64,000 nucleotides of DNA from a virus: the IMG/VR virus record IMGVR_UViG_3300045747_000583, positions 1-64,000 of that record. One strand, written 5' to 3'. Position numbers and translations under genes: made by a program. The notes beneath the pieces were generated by a model. The model worked only from the letters and a program-made list of their open reading frames with translations. It did not search any database and was not told the DNA's origin. How positions within the stretch are numbered: position 1 is the stretch's first letter; the number at the start of each line of letters is the position of its first letter. Shown here piece by piece: positions 32,960 through 42,903 of this stretch.

Positions 32960-35236
32960 TCACCCTCCGAGCGGGTAGGTCGTCTGATCCGGTCCGACGC
33001 AGACGACCAGCGAGCCGAAGTCCACGAGGACGGGGTCGTCCAGCACAGGATCGAGGCCGGAGCCGTCCTTCGGGGCGTAGGCCAGAGTCATGTGCGGGGT
33101 GAAGCCGTGGTCGGAGCGCGGCTCAGCGCCGTAATCCGAGAGCTCCGAGACGAGATCTTGGCGGGCCTCGGAGAGCCCCGGCGCGTCGAGCGCGAGCCAG
33201 ATCGGGTCGCCCTCCTCGTCCGAACCGAGGAACCGGCCGTAACCGCCGAGCTCACCTCCGATCGGGGCGGTCCGACCCGCCACGTTCGCGACCGCGGCGT
33301 GCAACGAGCTGATCTCCTCGTCGGAGAGCTCATCAACGTCGCCGTGGTAGCTGAGTGTGATGTGCAGGTCCTCCGGCGGCTCGCCGCCCTCGAGGGCCAG
33401 CCTCGACGCGACCTCCGGGGGCGGGTACAGCGCCACCATCACGCCGGAGGGGTGCCGGTCACCCGCAGCATGCAGGGCCTTCTTGGCCTTCCCGCCGTGC
33501 GCGTTCTTCCCCGGCCACGTGCCCGTCGCGATCTTGTGCAGGTTCGCGCACGCGCCTGCGAGCTGCCCGGGCTTGAGGTACTTCGCGAGCTGCTTCCGGC
33601 AGCGGTTGAAGTCACCGCCGGTACCCCAACGGATCTTCGCCGCGCCCTTCCCGTGCGCCCAGTAGCTCGAGAGCTTGTTAGGCATCGAGGAGGTGGCGGG
33701 CGGGTTGGCGCCAGCAGCCAGCAGGGCGAGGCGCTGCTGCCGCGTCATCGTCGGGACTCCGGCGGACGCCTTCACCGTGGACCTCAGCTTCAGCTTCGTC
33801 CTTTCCCGGGCGTGACGCCGCGACAGCGCGAGCTGCGAGACCTTCCGCGACTGCGCGCGCAACCCGAGGTTCTCCTCCATCGACCGGATCTTGAACGCCT
33901 CGGCGTTCTCTGCGCTGTCCGCGTCGTACTTCTTCCGTCGACCGAGCTCGGCCTGCATGCGCAGGCCCAGCAGCATGTTGACCTGGGTCGGGTCGCGCCC
34001 CTCGTTGAGCAGCTTGACCAGCTGGTCGCCGATGCCGGTGTCGAACTTGGCCCGACGCTGCTTCTCCGCGAAGTCTCCCTTCGCCTGGTCGAGCCTGGCT
34101 CGGTCGATGCTGTCTGCGGTGTCAGCCTGGCGCTTCGCCAGCGCCTGCTGCGCGGCCTCGGTCACGGGGTCGGAGCCGGGCGCCCCCGCGCCCCCGCCTG
34201 CGCCACCGCTGCGCTTGCTCTTGACCTTCGCTGCGGCCTTCTTCTTCTTCTCGACCGCGGTGACCCCGGCGGGCCGCTTCCCGCCTCTCAGGATATAGTT
34301 CCCCATCGCGTCGGCTCGGGTGTTCCCGGACGGGGCGACGCCACCGTCAGTGCTGGCCCTCTTCCCGCCGTCCTTCTTTGCGAACTTGCCAGCCTCACGC
34401 GGGTGCAGATCTTCGGTCCACGCACCAGCCGCGGTCATCGCCGCGTCTTCGGTCTTCGGCGGGTTCGCCTGGTCGTAGTCGTCGATCTGCGCGACCACGG
34501 CGGCGAGGTGCTCCGGTTCGATCGCGACGATCGCGGGAGGGTCGACCGAGGTCAGCTTCGGCAGCAGGTCCTCAGCGGGCTTCCAGGCTGCGGCTGAGCG
34601 GCGGTAGACGCTGGGCCCGGCCATCACGAAGAACAGGTCGAGTACAGCGCTGGTGTCGAGGTCGTCGACTACTGCGTAGACCTTGGCGCCGGGCGGGAGC
34701 GGCGGAGGCTGCTCCTCGTCGTCGTTGACCTCGTCCGCAGCGGCAGTCAGCGTGAGCGGGATCCCGGGCTCCTGCAGGTAGCCCCGGGGCCGGGTCGCGC
34801 GCAGCACCAGCGATCCACCGCTCCCGATCGCGTCGAGCGCCTGCGCGAGCAGGTCCCGGTCGCTGGTGAGATCGACGAAGTCGTACCCGACCGGCTCGAG
34901 CTCAGCCGGGACGACCTCCCAGGCCGAGCCCTGCCAGCGGGTCATGGTCGCGTCGGCTGGGTCCTGGCGGACGATGTGCACGACGGTCGGCGTCTCGGAG
35001 TCGGGGCGGAACAGGCCGCGGTAGCTGCAGCCAGGCATGTCATCAACCCCAGCGGCGGTCAGCGCCTCCTCACGTACGACTCCGGAGCGCGCGTCGATCC
35101 GGTCGCAGATCGCCTCGGCCCAGCCCGAGGCTTCGGCGCCGGACGCGGCGATCACCCGCAGCGCCTCCTCAGTCACCGTGGGCCGTCCGACCCCGGGGAT
35201 GAGCCGGGTCGGCACCGGGTACGTCCTAGATCCCAC
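32960..35236 (-). CDS. Large head-region protein with C-terminal 2H phosphoesterase domain (758 aa)
   Basis: GTG 35236 has GGAGG upstream and removes a non-coding leader. Residues 1-260 are an alpha/beta domain. LHPREAGKFA near 280 matches a motif in the two giant proteins. Residues 320-500 are helical and basic. Around 520-580 lies a block seen in actinophage head proteins (YWAHGKGAAKIRWGTGGDF ... KYLKPGQ). Residues 600-758 form a 2H phosphoesterase fold with both signature motifs: HITL near 624 and HMTL near 715 (DLHITLSYHGD; GFTPHMTLAY). These enzymes cut or ligate cyclic and 2'-5' phosphodiesters. It may be packaged in the head and delivered on infection. Confidence 0.75.
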   Translation of the reverse strand: MGSRTYPVPTRLIPGVGRPTVTEEALRVIAASGAEASGWAEAICDRIDARSGVVREEALTAAGVDDMPGCSYRGLFRPDSETPTVVHIVRQDPADATMTRWQGSAWEVVPAELEPVGYDFVDLTSDRDLLAQALDAIGSGGSLVLRATRPRGYLQEPGIPLTLTAAADEVNDDEEQPPPLPPGAKVYAVVDDLDTSAVLDLFFVMAGPSVYRRSAAAWKPAEDLLPKLTSVDPPAIVAIEPEHLAAVVAQIDDYDQANPPKTEDAAMTAAGAWTEDLHPREAGKFAKKDGGKRASTDGGVAPSGNTRADAMGNYILRGGKRPAGVTAVEKKKKAAAKVKSKRSGGAGGGAGAPGSDPVTEAAQQALAKRQADTADSIDRARLDQAKGDFAEKQRRAKFDTGIGDQLVKLLNEGRDPTQVNMLLGLRMQAELGRRKKYDADSAENAEAFKIRSMEENLGLRAQSRKVSQLALSRRHARERTKLKLRSTVKASAGVPTMTRQQRLALLAAGANPPATSSMPNKLSSYWAHGKGAAKIRWGTGGDFNRCRKQLAKYLKPGQLAGACANLHKIATGTWPGKNAHGGKAKKALHAAGDRHPSGVMVALYPPPEVASRLALEGGEPPEDLHITLSYHGDVDELSDEEISSLHAAVANVAGRTAPIGGELGGYGRFLGSDEEGDPIWLALDAPGLSEARQDLVSELSDYGAEPRSDHGFTPHMTLAYAPKDGSGLDPVLDDPVLVDFGSLVVCVGPDQTTYPLGG

Positions 35237-35254
35237 TGCCGTCCCTCCAGAAGG

Positions 35255-35325
35255 CCCCACAACGGGGCACGAGCGGCCTTTCGGCTGTCTCACGGAACGT
35301 CGGCGCCCGGAAGGCCGCGAACGGC
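35255..35325 (-). repeat. Intergenic structured element, copy 2
   Basis: It shares an ordered set of blocks with 4826-4905 (GGGGCACGA, CTTTCG, CTGTCT, CCCGGAAG, GCCG). On the minus strand it can fold a GGCCG-TTCG-CGGCC tetraloop hairpin, a short GCC-GAAA-GGC hairpin and a GCCCC/GGGGC hairpin. It fills the gap between the 2277-residue and 758-residue genes and may terminate or process the transcript. Confidence 0.5.
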
Positions 35326-35362
35326 CTCCCGGGGCGACGGGCGGGCTTCACGAGGCTCCCGC

Positions 35363-38300
35363 TCACCGCTGGCGCCTGCGCAGGAGACCAGCGGCGTCAC
35401 TGCGCGGCAGGGCGACCTGCCCTGGAGTCAGGCCCGGCTTCTCAGCGAGGCTCCGACGCCGGTCGAGCTCGCCTCGGAGCGCTTCGATCAGCGCGTAGTC
35501 CCGCTTGTTCGCCTTGGTCGACTGCGCCTCCGCTTCGAGCTGGTTGATCTCTCCCCAGATCTGCTCCTCCGGCATGTCGGAGGCGGGCTGGCCGTAGCGG
35601 CTCTGGATCGTCTCGGCGTGCCGCGCCTCGAGCTGGACGTTGGCTTCCCGCTGGTTCCGCTCGCGCACCAGGTTCATCAGGCGGTCGCGCTGGTAGCCGG
35701 TCTTCCCGGTCCCGAGCCGACGGATCCGTCCGATCTCGCTCTCGAGCAGCGTCGGGGAGAGCTCGGTCAGGTCCGGGTCGGTGAAGGCCTCGTTGTCGAA
35801 CATCCCCCACTTGATCGCCTTCTGCATCTCGCCCGGGTCGCCCTGGAAGTCAGCGAAGTGTCGACCGGTGCGACTGTTGGCCCACTCGAACAGCGTGTCG
35901 TCGTCCCAGCCCTGGCGCGCGGCCTGCTCGAGCACGAACGCATCGGACGCCTCCTGCTGCGCGCGGGCCATCTTGCGCCGACCGTCGAGGTAGCCCCAGC
36001 CGCCCCAATCCCCGCTCTGCTCGAGCGCCTCGAACCTCGCGCTGTCCGCGGCGGGGTCGGACGCCCTCCCCGGAGCCGGACCGGAGGGAGCCGACGCACC
36101 CTTGTACGTCTGGTTGGCGCCGGGCTTCCAGTCGGCATCGGAGAGCTGGCCCTTGACGTCTTCGATCTGCTTCTTCATGTCGGCGTCGTCGCGCATCATC
36201 TTCTTGAACTTTGGGTCGCGCCGGACCTGCGAGTCCAGCTCCTTGAGCCGGGCTTCGTCGACATCCGCACCGTCGACCCATCCGGACGCCAGGTCGGACC
36301 ACTCATCGACCACGCCGACCTCGGGCTGATCCCAGCTGTTGTCAGCGGGGCCGGAGGGAGCCGACGCACTCGGGCGCTTGACCCCGAGGTCGTTGTAGGC
36401 CCACTCACGGAGAGCCTCGGCGGTTGGCTCGACCTTCCCGCCGAACCCGTAGAACGTCTCGTCCGGGCCGATACCGGCGACCTTCCGCATCGCAGCGTCG
36501 TAGCCGTCCGGCCAGGACCGACCGCCCTCGACTGCCTTACCCAGAACCCGAGCTGCCGTCTGGACCGCGGCATCGTCGGGGTTCTCCAGCGCAGCCTGAG
36601 TCTCGGCGTGGTAGTTCTCGTTCTCGAGGGCCCGGAACTCAGGGTCGTCCACCACCAGACTGCGGGTCTTCTTCGCGGTCTTCGCGGCGACGGGCTTCTT
36701 GGCCGCGTTCGTCTGGCGGCGCTCCCTCGCAGCGTCCTTCCGGTACTTCACCTCGGCCTGGACGTCCTCCATCGTGCCCCAGGTACCCTTGCTGTTGGTG
36801 AACGGGCCGGGACCGTGCTTGCCGGAGGCGAACTCTTGGAGCACGGACGCGGAGTGCGCCGCGAACGGGTTGGCAGCCGTGGTGCGGACCGGCGGGACGA
36901 GCTCGCGGCCCCCGGTGTCCGGCGTCTTAACGCCGGTGCCGTCCTTGACCGAGACGAGCTGGTCGAGTGCGGAGGCCTGCGCCGGACCGACGAGCACCCC
37001 GGAGGCATCGGACTGCTCGTTCGGCCCGGCCTTCGGAGACGAGGTGCCGCCGTAGCCGCGCTCGTTCGCGAGCCGCCACTTTCCGTCGCTGCCCTTCCGG
37101 AACTGGAAGTCGCCGACATCCAGCGAGGTGCCGAGGTTGTTGCGGCTCACCTTGACCCGGCCCGTGCTGGTGCTGCGCACGGCGTCGAGCGCGCGCTCCA
37201 GCGAGGATACCGCGGGCTTGGCCGGGACGTCCGGCGTCGGAGGCGCCGGTGGGGTGACGGGCTTGCCGATCGGCTGCACGATCTCGGTGGCGGGCTCGAT
37301 GTTCATCGTCCCGAGCAGGTTCCGCGCGTCCTGCTTTGAGATCGAGATCTCTGAGCCCGACGGCGGCTTGATCGTGACGTAGACAGAGTCGGGGTCGGCC
37401 AGGTCGGCCTGGATCCCGTCGAGCCTCGTCCGGATCAGGTCCTCGACCGAGCCGCTCGCCCCCTGCTCGCGCATCGAGTCGGCGAGGTCGGCCTTCGCCT
37501 GCACCCAGGTGCGGCCCTCCACGAAGCCCTTGCCCTGGTTCGCGACCTTGAAGTCAGCGTTGCGCTTCTTCGCAGCGTCGAACTCGCTGATGTCAGGGCC
37601 CGGCGTGGGTACCGGAGCGCCGAGCTCGCGCAGCTTCTCAGCCGCGGCTGCCTTCTGCGTCTGCAGCCGCTTGAACTGCGCAACGTTCGCCGAGTTCTTC
37701 AGCTGCTGGTCGAGCTTCAGCCACTCGGCGGTCGCGTCGGCCACGGCCTTCGCGTCCGGCACCTCGGCGGAGACGTCGGGCTCGGGCGTCTTGCCAGCCC
37801 GCGTCAGCAGGATCTCGCGCATAGCTTCGGCCTGGTTCTTCGGGATCAGCGCGCCGCCGGTGGACTTGAGCGGACGCTTGTCCGGGCCGAGGGCGAGCAC
37901 GCCGGAGCGCTCGGCGACCCAGCGGCCGGTGCGCACGTTGACGCGCGGGTCCATCTCGTCGAAGCCGACCTTGCCCGTCTGGGTGTATCCGACGATCTCA
38001 CCGCTCGAATCGCGGATCTCAGTCGCCTTCCCAGACGTGCGGTACTTGCTGCTGAAGCTCGAGAGGTCGATCTGGTCGACCGAGGTCTTGGTCAGCCCGG
38101 CCTTCTTTAGGGCGGTGGCGACGTTCCCGGCGTTCATCGTACGCGGGTCAAAGACCTCGTCAGCGATCGCGGCGAAGTCAACCGCTGCGGCGGGCTCCGG
38201 CTCAGGAACGACGTCCGGCTCGGGTGTGACGTCGGGCTCGGGCGTCACGACCGGAGGCGTCGGAGTCTTGTCCTTGTCCCCGGACCACTGGTTCCGAACG

Positions 38301-41300
38301 GTGACCTTCGCGTCGCCGATGTCGTAGACCTTGCTGTCGTTCTCGTCCAAGACCGAGGCCCCGTAAGCGGTGCGCACCACGATGCCTGTGTGCTCCGCCC
38401 CGTCGGCGCCGCGCATCGTGATGCGCTGCCCCACCAGGGCGTCGTTGTTCGCGTCCCTGGTCTTGATGGGGTCCCCGCCGGACGAGGCGAAGTGCGCATC
38501 GAGCATCTCGCGGTAGCGGGCGCGCTGCTTCCCGCCGAGCTTGAGCTCGGTCATCAGCACGGCGAGCCGGGCGTGCGCGATCTTCGGGTCGGAGGTCTGC
38601 TCGATCTCGGCGACCCTGTCGGCGACGCCAGCCTTGGTCCCGAGCCCCTTGTTCTCTGCGGACGCGCCGAGGTGCTTCGCGATCGTCGCGGTGTGCTCCG
38701 AGCCGCCGCCCGCAGGCGCCGCACCCTCGTCCGGCTTCGGGAGAGCGTCGCGGCGGGCCTTCTCCGCCATCAGCGCCTTGGTGCGGGCGCGGCGAGCGTC
38801 GGACTCCTTCGCCGTGAGCGCCGCGGGCTTGCCCTTGCGCTGGTCGAGATCGATCGCTGAGGCGAGCTGCTGGTCGGTGAACTGGCCCAGAGGCTTCGAG
38901 AAGCCCGGGACGCGCTTGTTCGGGTCGTAGGTGTCCGGCTCGGGGGTGGGGGTGGAGTCGTCCCCCTTCGTCATCGACCCATCGGTGTCGACCCGGAACC
39001 CGCGGCGGTTCGCCTCCGTGATCAGGCCGTGCAGCCGGACCGGCGCGAGGCCGTCCGAGCCGTCGGCGAAGAACTTCGCGTCGGGTCCGAGTTCGGAGAC
39101 CAGGTTGTTGACGTGCTGCTGGAGCTCCTCGTCGGTGAGTTCGCGGATCGAGGCGTCGGTGCCGCGGAGCTGGCGGGTCAAGAAGTTGCTGTCGCCCGCG
39201 AACGCCTCAGCCGTGGCCTTGTCCGGGAATACGCCGCGCCCGCCGTTCTTCGACCCGTCGTCGTTGACCGTCCAGACCTCGTAGTGTCCGAAGTTCGGGT
39301 CGCGGGGGTCGAGGATCGGGAAGGAGCGGAGCTCGGTGTCACCGAACGCCTCAGCGCGGGACTTCGTGCGGGCGTCGTCGGGGCCTGACGCCTTGTAGCT
39401 CGGGGCGTCGCCGAACTCGTCGGCCTCGCCCTTCGCCCGCCGGACGGCCTCCTTGAGACGCGCGGTGAGCTTCCCACTGTCGACCGCCCCGGGGTCGGTC
39501 CGGATCGTCTCGGCGGCGTACTGCGAGAGCGCCCCAAAGAACTCCGCGTCGAGGTCGGAGTCCTGAACGACGTCGACGCTGTCCGCGACGTTCTCGGCCC
39601 ACTCGATCGCGGCGGCTCCGCCGTCCTCGCGGTTCCCCGTGTGGTCCGAGGCGAGGCCCCAGACGGTGGAGGAGAAGCTCGGGCCGAGCCGCTTTAGCCG
39701 CTCGTCGACGACGTCGGCGCGGGCACCCAGCGCAGCCTCGCGGTTCTGCTGCAGGCCGCCTACGCGGTCGTCTACGTCGAGGTACTCGCGGAGCGCGTCG
39801 GTCACGGCGCGGAGGTCCTCGTTCCGGCTCTCGCCGAGCCGGTCGACGATCAGCTGCAGCGCGTTGGAGTTCTGGTCTTCGAGCGCCCGCTTCCCGACGA
39901 TGCTGTTGAGCTGTTCCTTCACCGCCCAACCGAGGCCGTCGATCGCCTGGTAGTCGTCGAGGTAGTCGTCCGGGTCCTCGTAGCCGAGGCCGCCAGCGAT
40001 GTCCAGCATGTTCTGGTAGGCGCGAACGAGTCGAGGCTCGAACTCGCCGTCGTTCTCGGTCGGGTCGGTACCCGACTCGAGCATGCTCCGGAACTCGTCG
40101 ATCCGGGCGTCGAGGTTCCCGCCCTCGGTCCAGCTCGGGGTGTCGAAGTCCTCGAGGTTCGGACGCTGCGTCAGCGTCGTACCCTCGGGGCCGGACTCGA
40201 GCAGGTCGGAGTCGGCGAAGGGGTCGCCCCCGAGGCCCATCGACGCCGCCCGGCGCTCCTTCTCGGCCTCGAGTGCGTCGAGGATCTGCCGGTCCGACCG
40301 GCCGAACGAGCCGGGAGCCTGCTTCTCGATCTGGTGGTAGGTCTGGATCTCGTTGCTGAGCCTGCTGTCGCGCAGTGTGGTGAGGTCCGTGGTGTTGAAC
40401 CTGGACTGCAGCTCCTTCTGCAGCGTAGCGGAGTCCGCGGCGGACTTCTCTGCCGCCATCTGCGACTCGGTGGTCATCCCCATCTCGTTGGCGATCCTGG
40501 TCAGCTCGTCGGGGACGGGGCGACCCTTCGACGGAGGCGGCTCGAACCCGGCCTGCTCCGCGATCCCCGCGAGCTTCTCCATCCCGGACGGACCGTTCGG
40601 GTCGGGCGTGCCCGGGAGCGCGAGCGCGTCGGGAGGAACGACGGTGGCGTCGCCGGGGCCGGAGGGATCCCCGAAGAGCCCCTCAGCGATCGAACGGGCG
40701 GCGACCACCGACTGGCCGTGCTCGGCCTCGGGGTCGCCGTCGTAGCCCTCAGCGTCCGCAGGGTCGAGGTAACCCCACGACTCCTCCTCGCGATCGAGCA
40801 CCTCAGCCAGCTTTGCGCCGAGCTGGTCGCTCAGTCCGGGCTGTTCCTTCGCGGCGGCCTCGAAGTCCGAAGCGACCGTGAGCGGGACGTTGACGGCGTC
40901 GACCAGGTCCTGACCCGCGTACCCCGCCAGGATGTCATCCGGGTCGCCGCGGAGGAACAGGTCGCCCTGAGTCGCATCGTCCCCGACGCCAGGGTCGGCG
41001 GGGGCGCCGTCCGCCTCGGGGCGGTGCGGGAGGTCGCCGTCGTTCATGTCGGCGTAGCCGTCCTGGAGGTACCCCGACATGTCGTCGGCGGCGTCGGCCA
41101 TGGCCGCGGAGTCGCCGGAGCGGATCGCCGTCGCGAGCGCGTCCATCCGAGTCTTCAGGTCGCTGTCGACCCAGGGGTCCTCGGCATCCTCGACGTTCGC
41201 CTCCTGGTAACCCTGCGCCTCGCTGAAGACCGCCTTCGCGTAGTCCTCGTTCGTCTTCGGGTCGGGGTCCCCGGAGCGCCAGTCGGAGTCGATGCCCTCG

Positions 41301-42196
41301 TAGTCCGCGGCGTCGTAGCCAGCCAGGTCGCCACCGTCGAAGGCGTCCGGGACGGACGGCTCGACGACGTCGGGGCCGACGGCGTGGTCGTCCTCGTACG
41401 GGCCGCCGCCCATCTCGAGGTTGTCGGCTGCCTGCTTGATCAGGTCCTCGTTGTCGCTGTCGAGCTGGAGCTCGGCGAACAGGTCGCGCAGCCCGCTCCT
41501 CTCGGTGCCGCTGGCCTGGCTCATGTCCCAGTTGCTCAGCACCTCAAGCGCGTCGTCCGGCGTCAGCTGGTCAGCGGTGTAGTCAGCGATGAACCGCTTG
41601 TAGTCGGCGCCCTCGTCGGCCTGGTCCACCTGGTCCGTGAAGGCCTTGTCGCGCTCGGGATCGTCCGGGCCGCCGCCCCAGCTCGGGTCGGCCTCGCTCT
41701 GGGCCTCGTCGGGGTGCTCCTCGTCGGAGCGGAGCTTCGCGAGGTGGGAGTCGGCGGACCCGCCGTCGAGCCGGGCCTTCGCGTCCGGGGCGTTGTCGAG
41801 GTTCTTCGGCTCGACCTCGATCAGGCTGCCGTCGTCGAGCTGGACCTGCACGACGATGTGCTTGCCCACGTTGTCCCGCGAGACTCCGACGGCCGTACCC
41901 TGCTTGCTCGGCTTGGCGAACCCGGCGCCGTCGTAGACGTTGACCCGGCCGCCGTTCTCGATGAACTGGCCGTCGCGACCGCGCGGGTGCAGCGCCTCGC
42001 TCCAGGCGGTCTTGATGCCCCTGACGACCTTGTCCCCGGCCCCGGCCGTGAGGCCCCAGCCCTCCGGGATCTGAGCCTCGGCGCCGAACGCCCGCGCCCT
42101 CCGGGTGACGTACCACCGGCTCTTCGGGTTCCGGTCCGCGTAGCGGATCGCCCCGTCCAGGTCAGCTGCCGAGGCCACAACGGGCACAGTGGACAT
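35363..42196 (-). CDS. Giant head-region protein (2277 aa)
   Basis: ATG 42196 has GGAG 6 bases upstream; ATG 42208 is an alternative start. Residues 70-80 carry HPRGRDGQFIE, shared with the 2301-residue protein. Residues 80-500 are extremely acidic with repeated helix/loop blocks (DPYDD-type, PDAFDGGDLAGYDAADYEG). Residues 500-1100 are helical. Residues 1100-2277 alternate helices with VTPEPD/PKPD low-complexity linkers and several small beta modules (for example VGQRITMRGADGAEHTGIVV and KVSRNNLGTSLDVGDFQFRKG). No catalytic motif was found. Its size, multidomain make-up and place in the head operon suggest an internal virion or ejection protein. Confidence 0.65.
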   Translation of the reverse strand: MSTVPVVASAADLDGAIRYADRNPKSRWYVTRRARAFGAEAQIPEGWGLTAGAGDKVVRGIKTAWSEALHPRGRDGQFIENGGRVNVYDGAGFAKPSKQGTAVGVSRDNVGKHIVVQVQLDDGSLIEVEPKNLDNAPDAKARLDGGSADSHLAKLRSDEEHPDEAQSEADPSWGGGPDDPERDKAFTDQVDQADEGADYKRFIADYTADQLTPDDALEVLSNWDMSQASGTERSGLRDLFAELQLDSDNEDLIKQAADNLEMGGGPYEDDHAVGPDVVEPSVPDAFDGGDLAGYDAADYEGIDSDWRSGDPDPKTNEDYAKAVFSEAQGYQEANVEDAEDPWVDSDLKTRMDALATAIRSGDSAAMADAADDMSGYLQDGYADMNDGDLPHRPEADGAPADPGVGDDATQGDLFLRGDPDDILAGYAGQDLVDAVNVPLTVASDFEAAAKEQPGLSDQLGAKLAEVLDREEESWGYLDPADAEGYDGDPEAEHGQSVVAARSIAEGLFGDPSGPGDATVVPPDALALPGTPDPNGPSGMEKLAGIAEQAGFEPPPSKGRPVPDELTRIANEMGMTTESQMAAEKSAADSATLQKELQSRFNTTDLTTLRDSRLSNEIQTYHQIEKQAPGSFGRSDRQILDALEAEKERRAASMGLGGDPFADSDLLESGPEGTTLTQRPNLEDFDTPSWTEGGNLDARIDEFRSMLESGTDPTENDGEFEPRLVRAYQNMLDIAGGLGYEDPDDYLDDYQAIDGLGWAVKEQLNSIVGKRALEDQNSNALQLIVDRLGESRNEDLRAVTDALREYLDVDDRVGGLQQNREAALGARADVVDERLKRLGPSFSSTVWGLASDHTGNREDGGAAAIEWAENVADSVDVVQDSDLDAEFFGALSQYAAETIRTDPGAVDSGKLTARLKEAVRRAKGEADEFGDAPSYKASGPDDARTKSRAEAFGDTELRSFPILDPRDPNFGHYEVWTVNDDGSKNGGRGVFPDKATAEAFAGDSNFLTRQLRGTDASIRELTDEELQQHVNNLVSELGPDAKFFADGSDGLAPVRLHGLITEANRRGFRVDTDGSMTKGDDSTPTPEPDTYDPNKRVPGFSKPLGQFTDQQLASAIDLDQRKGKPAALTAKESDARRARTKALMAEKARRDALPKPDEGAAPAGGGSEHTATIAKHLGASAENKGLGTKAGVADRVAEIEQTSDPKIAHARLAVLMTELKLGGKQRARYREMLDAHFASSGGDPIKTRDANNDALVGQRITMRGADGAEHTGIVVRTAYGASVLDENDSKVYDIGDAKVTVRNQWSGDKDKTPTPPVVTPEPDVTPEPDVVPEPEPAAAVDFAAIADEVFDPRTMNAGNVATALKKAGLTKTSVDQIDLSSFSSKYRTSGKATEIRDSSGEIVGYTQTGKVGFDEMDPRVNVRTGRWVAERSGVLALGPDKRPLKSTGGALIPKNQAEAMREILLTRAGKTPEPDVSAEVPDAKAVADATAEWLKLDQQLKNSANVAQFKRLQTQKAAAAEKLRELGAPVPTPGPDISEFDAAKKRNADFKVANQGKGFVEGRTWVQAKADLADSMREQGASGSVEDLIRTRLDGIQADLADPDSVYVTIKPPSGSEISISKQDARNLLGTMNIEPATEIVQPIGKPVTPPAPPTPDVPAKPAVSSLERALDAVRSTSTGRVKVSRNNLGTSLDVGDFQFRKGSDGKWRLANERGYGGTSSPKAGPNEQSDASGVLVGPAQASALDQLVSVKDGTGVKTPDTGGRELVPPVRTTAANPFAAHSASVLQEFASGKHGPGPFTNSKGTWGTMEDVQAEVKYRKDAARERRQTNAAKKPVAAKTAKKTRSLVVDDPEFRALENENYHAETQAALENPDDAAVQTAARVLGKAVEGGRSWPDGYDAAMRKVAGIGPDETFYGFGGKVEPTAEALREWAYNDLGVKRPSASAPSGPADNSWDQPEVGVVDEWSDLASGWVDGADVDEARLKELDSQVRRDPKFKKMMRDDADMKKQIEDVKGQLSDADWKPGANQTYKGASAPSGPAPGRASDPAADSARFEALEQSGDWGGWGYLDGRRKMARAQQEASDAFVLEQAARQGWDDDTLFEWANSRTGRHFADFQGDPGEMQKAIKWGMFDNEAFTDPDLTELSPTLLESEIGRIRRLGTGKTGYQRDRLMNLVRERNQREANVQLEARHAETIQSRYGQPASDMPEEQIWGEINQLEAEAQSTKANKRDYALIEALRGELDRRRSLAEKPGLTPGQVALPRSDAAGLLRRRQR

Positions 42197-42238
42197 CCGT
42201 ATCTCCATCTCCGACGCCCTTGGCGGGGTTCGAGCTCG

Positions 42239-42247
42239 AGTTTATCA
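42239..42247 (-). promoter_or_regulatory. Possible promoter for the 2277-residue gene
   Basis: Extended -10 TGA-TAAACT, 30-42 bases before the two candidate starts. No good -35 match is seen. It lies in the gap after the 211-residue zinc protein. Confidence 0.4.
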
Positions 42248-42267
42248 GACTTGAGGACAGCGAGGTA

Positions 42268-42903
42268 TCAGGACGCGTTCGCACCCCACCTCGCCTGGGC
42301 GCGCTCAAGGGCCCATGACCCGGGGCGCAGGTCGAGGGCCGCGGAGCGCTCCTTCAGGTCCTCGGGGACCTTCGCGGGCCATCTGGTCGCGAGCTCCTGC
42401 AGAGACTCGTCGTCACCCGTTCGTGCGGCCTTGAGCAGCATGCTCGTGAGCCGGGCGTCGTGCCCCATCCGGAACCGGCCGCCCTTCGTCGGCTCGCCGC
42501 AGCACTCGCAGCGTCCGGCCTTCCTCGAGGCGGTCGGCGTGCGGAAGGCGTCGGTGCCGACCGCCGAGTCGGCCTTCCGCTTCGCGTTCTGGGCCACGAG
42601 CTCGGACGCGGACTTCCCGGTCCACGCCTGCGGTGGGGTCTGCCCGTGATTGTAGCCCGCCAGGATCGCGGCGGCGCAGTTCGCCCGGTCGTGGCACTCG
42701 CCGTTCGAGTCGACCTCGTCCGGGCGTCGCGCCCGGCCGCACTGGTTGCAGCGCGCTCCGCGACTGTAGTCGCAGCCGCAGCCGCAGCGACCGGGCGCCT
42801 CGCACTCGGCGTGCGCGTCGACGGGCCGGACCGCGGCGCTGATCCTGCCCTCCGCGAGCAGCCTAGCTGTCACGCAGGAGGAGCACACGACCGCGGCGGT
42901 CAT
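42268..42903 (-). CDS. Cys-rich protein with MGHD zinc module (211 aa)
   Basis: ATG 42903 overlaps the upstream stop (ATGA). Residues 1-75 carry many cysteines (CSSCVTARLL, CEAPGRCGCGCDYSRGARCNQCG, GECHDRANC). Residues 128-160 hold CECCGEPTKGGRFRMGHDARLTS, which matches the module of the upstream protein (CPCGC ... FGMGHDIRLRG). The two adjacent genes therefore look paralogous in this part. The module resembles small phage zinc ribbons with a GHD.RL motif. It likely binds nucleic acid or protein. Confidence 0.65.
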   Translation of the reverse strand: MTAAVVCSSCVTARLLAEGRISAAVRPVDAHAECEAPGRCGCGCDYSRGARCNQCGRARRPDEVDSNGECHDRANCAAAILAGYNHGQTPPQAWTGKSASELVAQNAKRKADSAVGTDAFRTPTASRKAGRCECCGEPTKGGRFRMGHDARLTSMLLKAARTGDDESLQELATRWPAKVPEDLKERSAALDLRPGSWALERAQARWGANAS

